64,000 nucleotides of DNA, from the NCBI GenBank assembly GCA_030998225.1, contig JAPYXD010000484.1, positions 6,386,001 through 6,450,000 on the forward strand, in the 5' to 3' direction. A program made the translations under genes and the position numbers. The notes beneath the pieces were generated by a model. The model ran no database searches and was not told where the DNA came from. It saw nothing but the letters and a program-made list of their open reading frames with translations. This DNA is from Diplolepis rosae (taxonomy: Eukaryota > Arthropoda > Insecta > Hymenoptera > Diplolepididae). Position 1 is the stretch's first letter; the number at the start of each line of letters is the position of its first letter. This document shows, one piece after another, positions 33,396-45,190 of the stretch.

Positions 33396-35415
33396 TTATG
33401 CTTTTAATCAAATGAAAAAAATGTTAAAGTAGATAAGTCTATCAATAAACATGACATGTAGGCATCCACCAAACTGTGGGTCCAGTTTAGAAGTTCTTCT
33501 CGTATTTGTAAATTAACTTCGAAACTATATACATGCTGTTTGTTTGAAAATTATTATTAAATGTATAGCATTAGACGTTACAGGTTAATACGTGCCAACC
33601 TTCGAACTTGAATAGAGTTTCGTTGAGAAATAGTGCAAGAATTAAACATGTTTTTGAAAGAAAGGCTTTTTTGCCAACAATCATGGGTATTAGAAAAAAA
33701 AAACTTGAAGTTTCTACGACATTAATTTAATTAAAAATAATTTTGTTATTTCATTTAAAGAGATGAATAGATAGATACATTTTTAACTAAATTTCGTCAA
33801 AATGATATCATAATTTATTTTAGTACATATTCACATGTGGTAAATTTATATTTATGCTTCGCTATTTAATTTTATATTCATTAAAGTGTAGTTCTGGCAT
33901 TTTATATTATAACTGTTAGTATTAACATTTGTTGTGTATCTCACTAATTTTTCATTTAATAACCACATTCTGAACATATATATATAATTTTGTTTTGATT
34001 TTATATGATATTTATATTCATTGTACCAATTACATAGTTTTTTTGAATATCAAAAATACTTCACATAACTATTTACTATACCATACCTAAAGGTTCCTGA
34101 AAACTTTTGACAAAAAAATCAAACGTTTTTGCATTTGAAAAGCAGAAACTAGGAAAAAAAAGTATAGGTAAATTTGATCACGCTACCTAGATTAGAATAA
34201 GAAGTAACGATGACGCTTAATGGACTTTATTCTATTCAATGAATTAAATCAATTTCGAATATAGTTATAATGTATGTTTTAATACTGATATTTTTTGTCA
34301 GCTACATTTGGATGTAATAATGATATTAAATTATTGTTTACGACGATGTTATAAGAATTTTGAAGTTATTGGGTTTTTATTAGATTTATACCTATTTTGT
34401 AACATTCTTAAGTTGCTTATTTTATCCATTTCGTGTTCCTAATATTTTTATATTTTCAAACGTATAAATATATTTAAGTCGAAAAAGATCTTTTAAAATC
34501 TTGACCTTTGTCGTGCACAGTCAGTTTTTCTTGATAATGAAACATACTTGAAATTTTTATATTTAAAAGGATAAAAATTGAAATGAATATTTTTTTGACA
34601 TTTGAGTTATAAATTATCAATAGACTCATCAATCAACGACGAGCTTGAAGAGAGGATAAATATCTCTTACCTTTTCGAATCACAGTTTAATATTCGTCTA
34701 GAAAAATTGATTAATCAGTGTAAGTTATTTTATAATTCTTTTAAACAACTAAGAAGAAGAAGAAGAAGAAGAAGAAAAAGAAGAAGCAACAGCAGCAGCT
34801 TAAATTTACTCTGCTCATCTTGAGGTAAGATTTGATTAAATCTGGTTATTGTATTGTATTTTCGTTGAATAAACTATTTTTTTAAATAAATAAGTAAATT
34901 ATAATACTGTTTAGAACTTCAGAATCCTATAGAAATCATAAAATATATATTCTCTAGTCATAATCAATTCAAGTTTGAGTAATTTATTATAGAGTTTATA
35001 TGACATCAAAAGACGTTCTGGAGAAGAAGAAATCTCTTTTCAATCTCGTACTTATTTCAAATTTTTTAATAGTTTTTTACAAGAAGTTGCTCACTCTTAA
35101 AATCTTGTATTTGCCCTTTAGCTGTTTATGCCAGATTAAGGGATGAAAAACTTCTTTTCGTAAGATCACTTCTTTACTTTGTGTTATTTGGTAAAAAAGG
35201 ATTTGCCCGATTTTGAGAGATTGGAAAAATATATATAGTTCTTAACCCTTAAACTTAGCCGAAGTGTTGATAATATTAATTTTTAAATTTTCGAAAGAAA
35301 AAACATAATACGGGTTATTTTCTAAATTTCATCTCGATTTAGCTGTGACTCCTTGATACGCTATAACATAAATTTGAATTTTGTTTTCTGAAGTTCATGA
35401 AAATGAAATAGAAAC
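33396..35415. other. No gene seen; (AGA)n microsatellite
   Basis: AT-rich. A pure AGA/GAA tract followed by AGCAGCAGC at ~34752-34799 creates the Arg-rich tail of the ORF at 34602-34823, which I regard as an artefact. Confidence 0.5.
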
Positions 35416-35745
35416 TTGAAGGCATGTGATACTTAGCGAATTAGCGAATTTTATTGATTTTAGGTTTCTATATGTTTATGTCCAAAATTCATAAAATTTT
35501 GTTTTCAAAATTTGGGAAATGGTAGAGAACATAAAAGCGGGTGTAGATAAACAACTTTCAGTTTTGTTCATAAAAAAAATGTTTACAATACATTTTGCTG
35601 AAATTGAACTTTTTTCACTTTCTAAACCAAAATAAATCTATCTACGTTCGTTTTTGCCCAAATTTAAATAGAAAAATTTAATGTATTTTGAAAACAAACC
35701 TGTAGAAATCTAAAATAAATAAAATTTGCTTATTTCATAACAAGG
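35416..35745. mobile_element. Foldback family F1, full copy
   Basis: AAGGCATGTGATACTTAGCG and TTTTAGGTTTCTATATGTTT at the left, complement GTAGAAATCTAAAATAAATA at the right; the inner arms carry AAAGCGGGTGTAGAT and ATCTACGTTCGTTTTT. Confidence 0.85.
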
Positions 35746-35945
35746 AACCTTTACGAACTGTTCCCCTCCGATTTTCATGGAACTGAAATAGTATGTGGTA
35801 AAGCATCAAAAATTAAGAGACACGTATTTTTTTATCTGTGGAAAAATGCTTTAAAAGATTGAAATCACCCTTCAAAAATAGTGGTGTCAAGTAATGATTT
35901 GATTGTTTCATGAACACCATATTTTTTGACAAAACCAATTTGATG
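35746..35945 (-). repeat. Dispersed repeat R3, copy 1
   Basis: Reverse-complement partner at 42105-42290 (shared CATCAAAAATTAAGA and AAATACGTGTCTT-type words, GTTTCATGAACACCATATTT). In both copies R3 is joined to an F1 end, so F1 and R3 moved or were duplicated together. Confidence 0.8.
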
Positions 35946-36629
35946 AGTTTCCTCACAATAAAGAAAGAAAAATAGCATTTACCAAATCTATTTAAAAAAT
36001 TGTATAGGAGTAAACTATTTCCAAATATAATTACAATTATAGAACAATTGGTCAGATAAGTCTAAATTCAAGCGAGGATTATAGAATTTATTCAAAAAAC
36101 GAATTTATGGTGGAATATGTAGAGGATATATTTCTTATACATTAATTACAAATTAGGTGGTTGACTTCGAAATTTTTGCCACTGTCTACATTATCGGAGG
36201 ATCATTAGTCGCGTATCAGATAGGATACGTTATCAACAGGTGTCCTTGTAGACAATTTCAAACTCTTATATCGTAATGGTACAAATAAGTTCAAATTCTT
36301 TAAATTTGAATTAATTACAAAATTCTATTTGTGTAAATAAGATATAATTAATGATGCAATAGCTGTTTTTGATAAATCACAATCCTACTTCGCCCATTGT
36401 CAGCCACCTACAATCTGTTGTTATTAATCCTAACATTTACTTTGTCTCAAAGCATAATGGTAAGTCGCTAAACTTACAATCAACATTGAAGTTTTATTAC
36501 ATAATAACATGTATGCCATTCGTATCTTAAACAAAAGAATTTTATTTTTTAACGAAATCGAATGAAATATTTCAAAAAATACCCTGATATTATTTCTATA
36601 AACGTTTCCGAACGTTTTTTTAAATTTTT
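35946..36629. other. No gene seen; TIR-b inverted copy at 36165-36220
   Basis: GCCACTGTCTACATTATCGG and GATCATTAGTCGCGTATCAG are the complement of TIR-b at 32533. Remainder unassigned. Confidence 0.6.
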
Positions 36630-37405
36630 TTTATCAATATTGCGGAATGGCACAATTAGATTTCTCTGAGTTTAAAAATTCAAATTCAATGGATTTTCAA
36701 AATCTGCGGATCTTTCATCCATATAGCCACTTATTAACCACGAATATTTTGAAAAGATTTACATTTCTGGGTGATAATAGTTGGTTCTACATCAACGAAT
36801 GCAATTTAATAACATTGTTCCTTAAAAGCAAATTTAAGTCACCATTTAATAACATCACACTGTCGGAAAATTACCTTACAAAGTTCTTCCATATGCGGAG
36901 TCCAAAGACGTATAATGGTTGTATTTTTTCGGTTGCTCCTTTGGTCATTTTTAAAAAATGAATATTTTTATTTGATGGCATTGCTTCTTGAACCGCTCGC
37001 GGACAATGTCTACTCCAAGAATCAATCAACAGTACGCTGGTAGGTCCGACGTTAAGATTCAACACTTTTTCTAACTATTTTTTGAAGTGTTGTACAAATA
37101 TAATTTCAGGTCACTAATAAAATGTAAAATTCAGCTTACACTTACCTTTTGTCAGTTTACCGGATTTGGATGGCATAACATGAACAACTGCGCGTTGTTG
37201 CAGAAACTTATCATACAACAAACTCAATTGTTTTCTTTTCTTCCTCAGTTAATGTTCGTTTCGAATAAATTTCTAATTCGAAGCCGCTTTGGTCCGAATT
37301 ATAAACATTTTCTGCAGCTTTCATATGGCCCCTGTCTGATTTTTTTGAAAAATTAAAATTTATATTGTTAAATGATATATCCTTATAGGAAATTATATTG
37401 CGCAT
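36630..37405 (-). pseudogene. DDE-superfamily transposase relic
   Basis: Minus-strand reading from 37405 down: VYNSDQSGFELEIYSKRTL (first Asp in SDQSG), a broken middle with MPSKSGKLT, then VLLIDSWSRHCPRAVQEAMP (second Asp in IDSWS), KGATEKIQPLYVFGLRIWKN, LLRNNVIKLHSL and NQLLSPRNVNLFK. These blocks in this order match DDE_1-type (pogo-like) transposases of arthropods. At least four stops and a frameshift interrupt it. The N-terminal DNA-binding part is not found upstream. Family name given from motif memory only. Confidence 0.8.
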
Positions 37406-37479
37406 CTTTCATCCCCTTGTAAAAAGTTGTCACTTTTGGTTTTTCCAAAATAAATGCAAAAAACACGTTTTTTTGAGAA

Positions 37480-37998
37480 ATGACGATTTTCATTGTTTTT
37501 TCACTTCAACTCGCTCTAAATCTGAGAGTCTTCGGTATTTTGACTTCAAACTTTATAGGGGTAATTTATTAGACTATTCTGAAAGTGTTAGTAAAATCAA
37601 ATTTAATATTACAAAAATTTATTATAAAACTAATAATAATTCATATAACAAAACATATATGTATACATTACATATACTCATGTAAATAAGACCAAGTGTG
37701 AAAAGTGAAACTTCAATGGTAAAATGACAATGAATAAAAAGGGCAAGAATATTAAAAGTTGGAAAAAAAAAAAATTAAAAAATCGGAAAATCAAATTTAG
37801 ACACATCAAGCAGAAGTTTTACTTGTGCTCGTATATCGAGAAACGGTTTGCAGAAGTTAAACTTCTACTTGAAGTGTAAATTGGATTTTCCAATTTTTTT
37901 TATTTTTAAAAAATTTTTTTTCCATCTTTTAATAGTATTACCCTTTCTATTCATTGTCATTTCACCATTGAAATTTCACTTTTCACGCTTGGTCTTAT
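37480..37998. repeat. Left inverted arm with inner palindrome
   Basis: 37480-37862 is the reverse complement of 40405-41090 (allowing a ~300 bp insertion in the right arm at ~40652-40950). In addition 37687-37862 and 37863-37998 are complementary to each other (AGACCAAGTGTGAAAAGTGA and TCACTTTTCACGCTTGGTCT). So three copies of one ~160 bp module exist here. Confidence 0.9.
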
Positions 37999-39440
37999 TT
38001 AAATATTCAAACTCTACATTTATACCTATGTACTCATATTGTCATGTGAAAACGTAACGTATTTTATACATTTTCTCCAAAGTAATTCACTCTATAGTAA
38101 TAATTTGACGAATTTATTTCACACCAAATAAATCTCAAAGTGCAAATCCGTATGCGAATTCAGATATAATTTATACTTATTTTAAAATATTTAAACCCGT
38201 CTTTATACACAGACACTACCATCGGAAATTATATATTCACTTGTTGTTTCAGCTTTCTTAAAGTAACTTAATTTTTATAATAAAAGGTGAAAGATATTTT
38301 CCTGATGCAAGAACGCAAGTTAATACAATTTTGTTTATAATAAGCCCAAGCTAAAACCTTGATAATTAACATTATTGATTTATAAATATCCAAACTATCA
38401 ATATTTTAATAAATATCCCCAAATTTCATTAAAATGTGATATATATTGATTTTCAAAAAATTCTTGCAAGAAGCTGCACATTTTTAAAAATTTTACAACA
38501 TTTTTGTATCATGTTTGACTCCAAGGTAGAATGCAGAAAAAAAGATCTAAAAATATTTTGGTAAGTTAACAAAAAAATACTGTGAAGACAATCTTTTGAA
38601 ATGAGACCAAGAAGTTTTAAAAATGTTAATTATTTTCGGAGTTATTAACTCATGGAATTCCGATGTAATCCAAAAAACGTTATAAATCCCGTTCGATTCA
38701 AAACGTTTGTAAATCAATCCGAGTCAAATCCAAGATGCTAATCCGAATGAATCAGGATCGGTCCTAATGCGGATTGATCCAAACCGAACTTTTAATCCGA
38801 ACCAATCAAAATTAATTCATATGGTCAGAATAATTGGAAATATGTTAGTTTTAATCTGAGTTCGGAATGAAAACTAAGTTCTGAGTTCTGATTCATTCGG
38901 ATTAGCATGTCAGGCTGTATCGGATTGATTTTAACATCTTTTGAAAATATGTAGTGTTAGATACACTGTAAAAAAATATTTCTGAAGAATTACAAAAAGC
39001 AATTATTAATGTATAACGCGATTGTGAAAATTCAAAGCGATTGTAAGAGTACTACGTAGTACGTTGCGAAATAATTTATATTATGTAAAATTACAATTAA
39101 ATTGTAGTTCTGTTACGCGACACGTTCTTTTGAATACACGGAAAAATGTAATATCACAACGTTACTCGTCATAGAATTAAATATCTTCGATGGAATTGCA
39201 ATAGGATATAAAATTACAACATATTACATTGGAAATAAATTGCTTTATGTCATACGTGGTAATTTTACATTCCATTCTAATTCTACGATGAGTAACGTTG
39301 CATTCAATTAATTATAATTTTAATCGTTGAGTTATAAGTTAAGTTAAGAAAATAGTTGACTATATTACATTATTATAATACAGGACCCTATCACAATGAT
39401 ATTATTTTTTAGCAATGAAAACTAGAAAAACATCATATAC
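37999..39440. other. Central segment between inverted arms, mostly unassigned
   Basis: Contains a foldback at 38711-38935 and a MITE-like inverted pair at ~39135-39310 (ACGTTACTCGTCATAGAATT and AATTCTACGATGAGTAACGT). No gene. Confidence 0.6.
38711..38935. mobile_element. 225 bp foldback element
   Basis: GATGCTAATCCGAATGAATC and its complement GATTCATTCGGATTAGCAT pair perfectly; outer AAATCAATCCGA and TCGGATTGATTTT extend the stem. ATCCGAA/TTCGGAT words recur through the interior. Confidence 0.85.
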
Positions 39441-40380
39441 CTGTCATTGAAGGCAGTACAGTGGTTCACTATTTGCAGAACGTCTTCACCGTCAGGATCG
39501 GCCATTGGTAGAAGTGGGATAAAATTAGGTGGAGACATTCCGCAAACTCTTATTCATGATATGGCAAGGTCAGTGTATTCGCTGATTATTCACTAGACCG
39601 GGTCTGCTTGGGACGGCCTTTATACCCTTCCCTACGACGCCTTGCAGTACCATCCCCTCGGCTATAAGGTTGCCTTTTGTTGCCTCATCCAGCTTCATAT
39701 TCGCCGCCGGTGTTACTAAAGAGGTTGGCAAGCGTTCGATGTCATAAATTTGTGGCACCTGAAAATAATATGTGATAAAAGATTTGATAAAGGTTGAGTG
39801 CTTACGAAGGCTACCGTGCAAGCAGTAAATTTTCCATTTGGAGGTACTGCAATTGCTGCAACTACGTCTGTTGCAGCTGACGAGTGTGCTGGGTTTGCGA
39901 AAGCTGCAACAGATGCCGTTGCTGGACCATATTGCTTACATAATGCAAGTTATAAAGCGGCTGCTGTGCTGACAGTCGCAACTCCTCAAATAGCTGATCG
40001 GGTAAAAGGGGTGATGGTGGTTGCTGCTGCCACTGTGGATGCTGTTGGGGCTGTTGTGGATACTGCTACGGCTACTGTTGCGGATGCTGCTGGGGCTTTT
40101 TTCAAGGTTGTTGTTGCTGTTGTGGCTGCTGTGGAGGATGCTGCTGGGGATGATGTGGAGGTTGCTGCTGTAGAGGAGGTTTCGCTGTTGTGAAGGTTGC
40201 TGCTGTGTCGGATACTGCTGCGGATTTTGCTGGAGCTGTAGGGGAGGTTGCTTTTGTTGTAGAGGTTGCTGTTGTTGCGCGGATGTTGTAGATTCTGTTG
40301 CTGTTGCGGCATCTATCTTTGTTGTTGTGGGTTAATAGGCCTCGCCTCTGTCACTAGGGGTGGTTGCTGCCCTTTGCCCC
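39441..40380 (-). pseudogene. Broken Gln-rich spliced gene fragment of unknown identity
   Basis: On the minus strand the GTTGCTGCT-rich stretch reads as CAG-rich coding text: GQQPPLVTEARPINPQQQ, then long Gln/Pro/His runs, then LFEELRLSAQQPLYNLHYVS and LQQLQYLQMENLLLAR. A splice-like border (CTTC|GTAAGC at 39805/39806, TTTTCAG at 39759/39760; 47 bp intron) leads to VPQIYDIERLPTSLVTP and EGMVLQGVVGKGIKAVPSRP; after a frame change and a stop comes SPPNFIPLLPMADPDGEDVL ending at a GTATATG donor (39441/39440). At least four stops and one frameshift make it non-functional. I do not recognise the protein. Its position between inverted arms suggests sequence captured by an element. Confidence 0.55.
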
Positions 40381-40404
40381 TAGTTTATTGAAATTTAAGA
40401 AACA

Positions 40405-41090
40405 CTCCAAGTAGCAATTTTACTTCTGCAAACCCTTTGTTGGTATACGAGCACAAGTAAATTTCTGCTTGATGTGTCTAAATTTGATTTTCCGATTTTA
40501 AAATTTTTTTTCCAACTTATCATTATCAATTCACCATTGAAGTTTCACTGTTCACGCTTGGTCTTATTTACATGAGTATATGTAATGTATACATATATAT
40601 TTTGTTATATGAATTATTATTAGTTTTATAATAAATTTTTGTAAAAACATTCTGCAAAATATAAATTTTTACGTGCAAACCTTCAGGAAAAAGGTACTGC
40701 GACTACTGCGGATCGCCTTTCTCAAAGACACCGCTGAGTCTTACACTCACGGCGCCAAGAGAAAGAATTAAAGCATCATAGTTTTGCAATTGAAGTAAAA
40801 TTTTACAGAAAACTTATGTGGACCCTAAAGAACATTTCAACCGTTGTGAGTTTATTTTAGCTTGAAGTTATGTAGATAGACTTTGCAATTGAAAATATTC
40901 AAACGATATTTATAACACTGTTCAGAAAAAAATATTAACTTTCTTTAATACAAATAAATATTAATTTTGATTTTATTAACACTTTCAGAATAGTCTGATA
41001 AATTACCCCTAAAAAGTTTGAAGTCAAAATACCGAAGACTCTCAGATTTAGAGTAAGTTGAAGTGAAAAAACAATGGAAATCGTTGTTTT
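40405..41090. repeat. Right inverted arm
   Basis: 40405-40650 and 40950-41090 pair with 37862-37480. The interruption 40652-40950 (with ACTGCGGATCGCCTTTCTC) is a later insertion of unknown type. CGAAGACTCTCAGATTTAGA lies near the outer end. Confidence 0.88.
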
Positions 41091-41439
41091 CCATTTTTGA
41101 CCGTCCCAAAAATTTGTTAACTCCGAGATAAGATAAAATAATTCAGGATGTAAGTCCAGAAGACCATCAAAAATCGTAGAATCAGTATTTCAAAAAACCC
41201 TAGGCTCGGATTCTCTCCTTACGTAGTCAAAGACAATGGGTAAAAATTCTAAAGTGATAGCTCAATGTTATCCACGATAAGTTGTACCCAATATTGCTAT
41301 ATATTCAAAACGATAATATGGAGGGAGGGCTGTATTGTATTGCGATATGAGCTCAGATCACATATATGCAGTTTCTCATGTGGTTTCCTATGTTCAAAGT
41401 TTTTGTTGAGTGATTAGTTTGAAGTGCTAAAATATTGAA
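41091..41439. other. No gene seen
   Basis: No supported feature. Confidence 0.5.
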
Positions 41440-41840
41440 ACTTTGAACGCTTAAGTGATGGTTCATTTAATTCTGTCAAAAAAGTACCAGGAATTGATCA
41501 TTCAAAAAGCCCGCTTAAAGAGATTGTCAAAAACCAATCATCAAACCATTTTTGAAACGCATTTTCCGGAATTGACTTCAGTTCTCGCCGCGAATTCTCT
41601 TTTATGTCTTCTATCGACTGAAAACGGGTGCCTCGAAGTGGTAATTTGAGTTTGGAAAGAGAAAAAAGTCGGCTGGAGCCATATCAGGTGAATACGGTGG
41701 TTGTTCGATGATATTCGTGGAGTTTTTGGTCAGAAATTCCTTCATAATGATAGCCTTGTGAGATGGTATTTTGGAACTAGTCGAGCAGCAACGCGTTTTA
41801 TGACCAAACAATCGTTTAAAATGGTACAACATCGAGCACT
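41440..41840 (-). pseudogene. Mariner transposase C-terminal relic
   Basis: Minus strand from 41832: KIPSHKAIIMKEFLTKNSTN, QPPYSPDMAPADFFLFP, then in a second frame GTRFQSIEDIKENSRRELK and FDDWFLTIS. This is the segment between the second and third catalytic Asp and the C-terminal helices of mariner (DD34D) transposases; the third Asp is in PADFF. Frameshifted, N-terminal part absent, TIRs not found. Confidence 0.8.
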
Positions 41841-42104
41841 GTGAACCATAAATTCTTTTTTTTTATAAGTTTCATAATCTTTGCTTGAATTTACATTTAT
41901 TTGACCAATTGAGTGTGCTCAAGGGTAATTACATATATTTTTTTCAAATTTTTTTCAAATTTTTTGGTTCGAATTTAGATTTATTGGGCCACTTTTGAGA
42001 TATTTGTAGACATGTTTGAGAGTCCTTTACCCCCATAATTTTTTATCAAATTGAAGAAATTAAATTTTTAATCCCTTATTATAAGGAAACTCTTCTAATT
42101 GTTT

Positions 42105-42290
42105 TTGTTAAAAAATATGGTGTTGTACATGAAACAATTGAATCGTTACTTGATATTACCATTTTTTAAGGGTGATCTAACCCCTTAAAGCGTTTTTCCG
42201 CAGATAAAAAAATACGTGTCTTAATTTTTGATGCTCTTCAACATATTTCAGTTTCATTAAAATCGGAGTTAGACACTCTGTAAAAGTTCC
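42105..42290 (+). repeat. Dispersed repeat R3, copy 2
   Basis: Reverse complement of 35746-35945; followed immediately by an F1 tip (AAGTATCACATGCCCTTG). Confidence 0.8.
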
Positions 42291-42929
42291 TTGTAAGTAT
42301 CACATGCCCTTGAAATGTTAATTATTTATGAAAATTTTATTTTTTAAATATTTGTCTAATACATTCTTATATTATCGCCAATTAAAGTTCTTTTTCACTT
42401 TTATACAGTTCAAAAACTATTTCAAAATTGCAACAATAATATATATTGTTGGCTGAAGTTTTAGAACATGATTGAAGGATATACTAACGAAGGTTAATTA
42501 TTTAAAACCAGTTATGAGCTACAGACTTCTGTAGGTATGCCCTTCATCATGTTTAGAAACTTCAGACAAAAAATCAATTATTTCAAAAATAATCTTGAGA
42601 TAAAGTAGAATATTTATCTTAATCACGTGACTCATTTGGTACATGACCTTAAAGCCATAAACCAACCGGAACATACGAATAAATTATAGTTTATATTTAT
42701 GCAAAATAACATTTTTCGTACATGATATATCTTTCTGGAAAATTTGGAGACGTAATAAAATATAATAAAATTATTGAATTCTATATTTTCTAAAATTTTT
42801 AGAAAAATATTTTGTGTGCAAAAAAGTAATTTATAATTATTTGAGAAAAAAATCTATTGAAATGATAGGTTTATCTTAATTAAAAGTTCTCTAAGAATGG
42901 TCTCAATTTCAAAATAATTATAATTATCG
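42291..42929. other. No gene seen; foldback fragments
   Basis: CATGACCTTAAAGCCATAAA and ACCAACCGGA near 42645-42675 match sequence beside F2 at 22670-22700, so this is part of the same repeat complex. Confidence 0.5.
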
Positions 42930-43208
42930 AAAAAAATATAGGAGAAGCTAAAGTACCTGCAAAAACAGACATAGATATTTTATTTTCAGTTATAATAATG
43001 GAATAAACGATAATTTATCATAAAATCGATAACTTGTTGAAATTATGCTTCTAATTATACAAACCAAAAATTGGCTACCTACCCTCTTTCATATTCTTTT
43101 CCATTTGACAAAGTTTTAAGATAACATTTTTCTTAATTCGGACATGAATATATGAAAACCTAATATCAGTAATATTGGCTAATTTTCTAAGTATCAATTG
43201 CGCTTAAT
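42930..43208. mobile_element. Foldback family F1, degenerate copy
   Basis: The right end GAAAACCTAATATCAGTAAT and CTAAGTATCAATTGCGCTTA is clear; the left arm is poorly preserved. Confidence 0.45.
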
Positions 43209-43930
43209 GAAGTTTTCTGATTTATAGTATAATTGTTACATTTAATTAATGTTCCTGAAACTCTAAGGAACTTATACTTTTTTAATAATTTTATGCAATA
43301 CTCAATTTCCTATCATTTTCTCATACTTATTGCATAATCTCTGAAACAAATTATTAATTAAATAAGGTGAATTCAGTAACCAAAATCGGAAATTTTTTTC
43401 CGAATTTGGGTTCGTGTTTAATACAAATCTTTATAGTTATCGTAAAAAACATTATAGAAAAAATATAGTGTACTAAAGAAACTGACTACTAAAATATTTT
43501 ATTTATGATTCAAAGCCAATTCTTGAATATTGATATCTAAATAAATTTTAATTTATTTAAAACTGATTGAAAATTCTTGGAATTAAGACCCGTTTCTATG
43601 ATCCCTTACAATCTGATATTTTGCTGCGTACACGACGATAGATTACTATCATGCACAGAAATATGCTAATTATAACAGCGTAAGTCCTCTAAAGTTATAA
43701 ATTTCAGAGAAATGCAGCCAGTATTGTCCATGCTAGTTTGTACAATTGAGCATGAATTTTCCCTAATTATCGGATAAAATAAAGCGATTTTTGCAGACAC
43801 AATCAAGCACATCTGCACTCAATGAAACACTTTAATATAAGGACATTTAAATGTTAAATAATATTTTATTAAAATTATTGCAATTTGGTAAACTAACAAA
43901 GGTCTTTTTTTAACCCTATTTCGTTCAGCG

Positions 43931-43966
<36 letters not shown>

Positions 43967-44098
43967 GAGGCATTTCGGGTTACCGTTAATAGTTCAGGAC
44001 CCAACAGCACCCATGTGTGAAGTGCGAGGTCACTTGATAGACCCTGGTGAACTTTATAGATTTTAATCTGCTGAAAATAAAATTAATTGTTATGTCTA
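43209..44098. other. No gene seen; (AT)n microsatellite
   Basis: About 14 AT dinucleotides at 43934-43962. No other supported features. Confidence 0.6.
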
Positions 44099-44336
44099 CA
44101 CTGAAAAAAAATTCGACAATACAGACATAATTGTGGTTCCTTGACCTATATTATATTGGAGATTTACCGAAAACCAAGGTTTGCTTGTATTAGTTCAGCC
44201 TGTATGTGTATTCCAAACATATGAATTACTATTGCAGTAATATTTTTGATTAACTGTCAAATATATTTTGTTGAATTACTTAAAAAGAATCAGCTATATT
44301 CATATGGCTGATAAATCCCAAGCATTTCTTTCAGTG
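44099..44336. mobile_element. 238 bp MITE, copy 2 (CACTGAAA ends), inverted
   Basis: Reverse complement of 6079-6318 over its full length, with a few substitutions. Confidence 0.9.
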
Positions 44337-44354
44337 TATATTCAGATCATTTCA

Positions 44355-44470
44355 AAGATACAATCTGTTATTAAATGTACGTTACTTTTTAATATAATGG
44401 GGAAGAGACCAATCATTTAGTTTCGAAAAAAAATATCTTTTATCGTTCAATGAATGTTCAAAAATGTAAG
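44355..44470 (+). repeat. Dispersed repeat R4, copy 2
   Basis: Direct copy of 15213-15325 (ACAATCTGTTATTAAAT onward). Confidence 0.8.
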
Positions 44471-45110
44471 TACGTTCCCCTGAATCCAAAAATGTAGGGT
44501 ACTTCTTTGAAAAATTGGTCTAAATTTCCGAATTTTAAAATTTCCGTAGTTCACATAGAACAAATAAGTCTAACGAAGAAAACAAAAAAAAAAATTTTGA
44601 TTTCAGTTGAAAATAACGGCTGCTATAGTTCCCGCAGTTTGACTCCGACCGTGTCGAGACGCTGCCGCAAAACGTGGATTACTCAGCCATTTGAAATTTT
44701 TCGGATGTAATTTTTTTTGTTAATAAAGTCTAAAATATGACTAAAACATATCCTAAAGTTCTTATGCCTCCGATGTTTCTTTCTGTGAGAAAACAAATCA
44801 GGAAAAAACGCTTTTTTCGGTCTCTTGAGGGGACTGTCCCCCTAATTAATTTTTTATTCGAATTTTTGTTTGATGATGAATACTCAAAATATTGCATTAA
44901 AGTCACGTAATCAAATTTAATCATAGAATGCATATCATATAGAGTAAATTATTGCATCGTTACTTTATATTAATTATTTATATATATATTGGTTGTGTTT
45001 AATTTGTTACTTTTCCCTTACAATTGCAATGAGAAGGTATTTCTTTAGAGGGTGGCAAAAATATTGAAATTCTTTGTGGCGTAAAAATAGTATATTACAC
45101 ACCTAAGGAG
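44471..45110. other. No gene seen
   Basis: Short ORFs on both strands without recognised domains. A GC-richer patch at ~44635-44680 is unexplained. Confidence 0.45.
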
Positions 45111-45190
45111 AAAAAAGTTTATTTTACTCGTTTGATTGTTACCCTCGCTTTGCTCAAGCATCAAACTTTATACTCGCAAAATAAACTTGT
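45111..45190 (+). repeat. Hairpin repeat R1
   Basis: AGTTTATTTTACTCGTTTGA ... ACTCGCAAAATAAACTTG with core CCCTCGCTTTGCTCAAGC. Same orientation as 28501. Confidence 0.85.

Noticed and set aside
34602..34823. Arg-rich ORF
   Set aside because: The Arg run is a translated AGA microsatellite.
39798..40193. 131-codon plus-strand ORF rich in Ala/Val
   Set aside because: It is the GCT/GTT reading of the CAG-rich minus-strand segment; composition follows from the trinucleotide repeat. The minus strand gives the more protein-like text.
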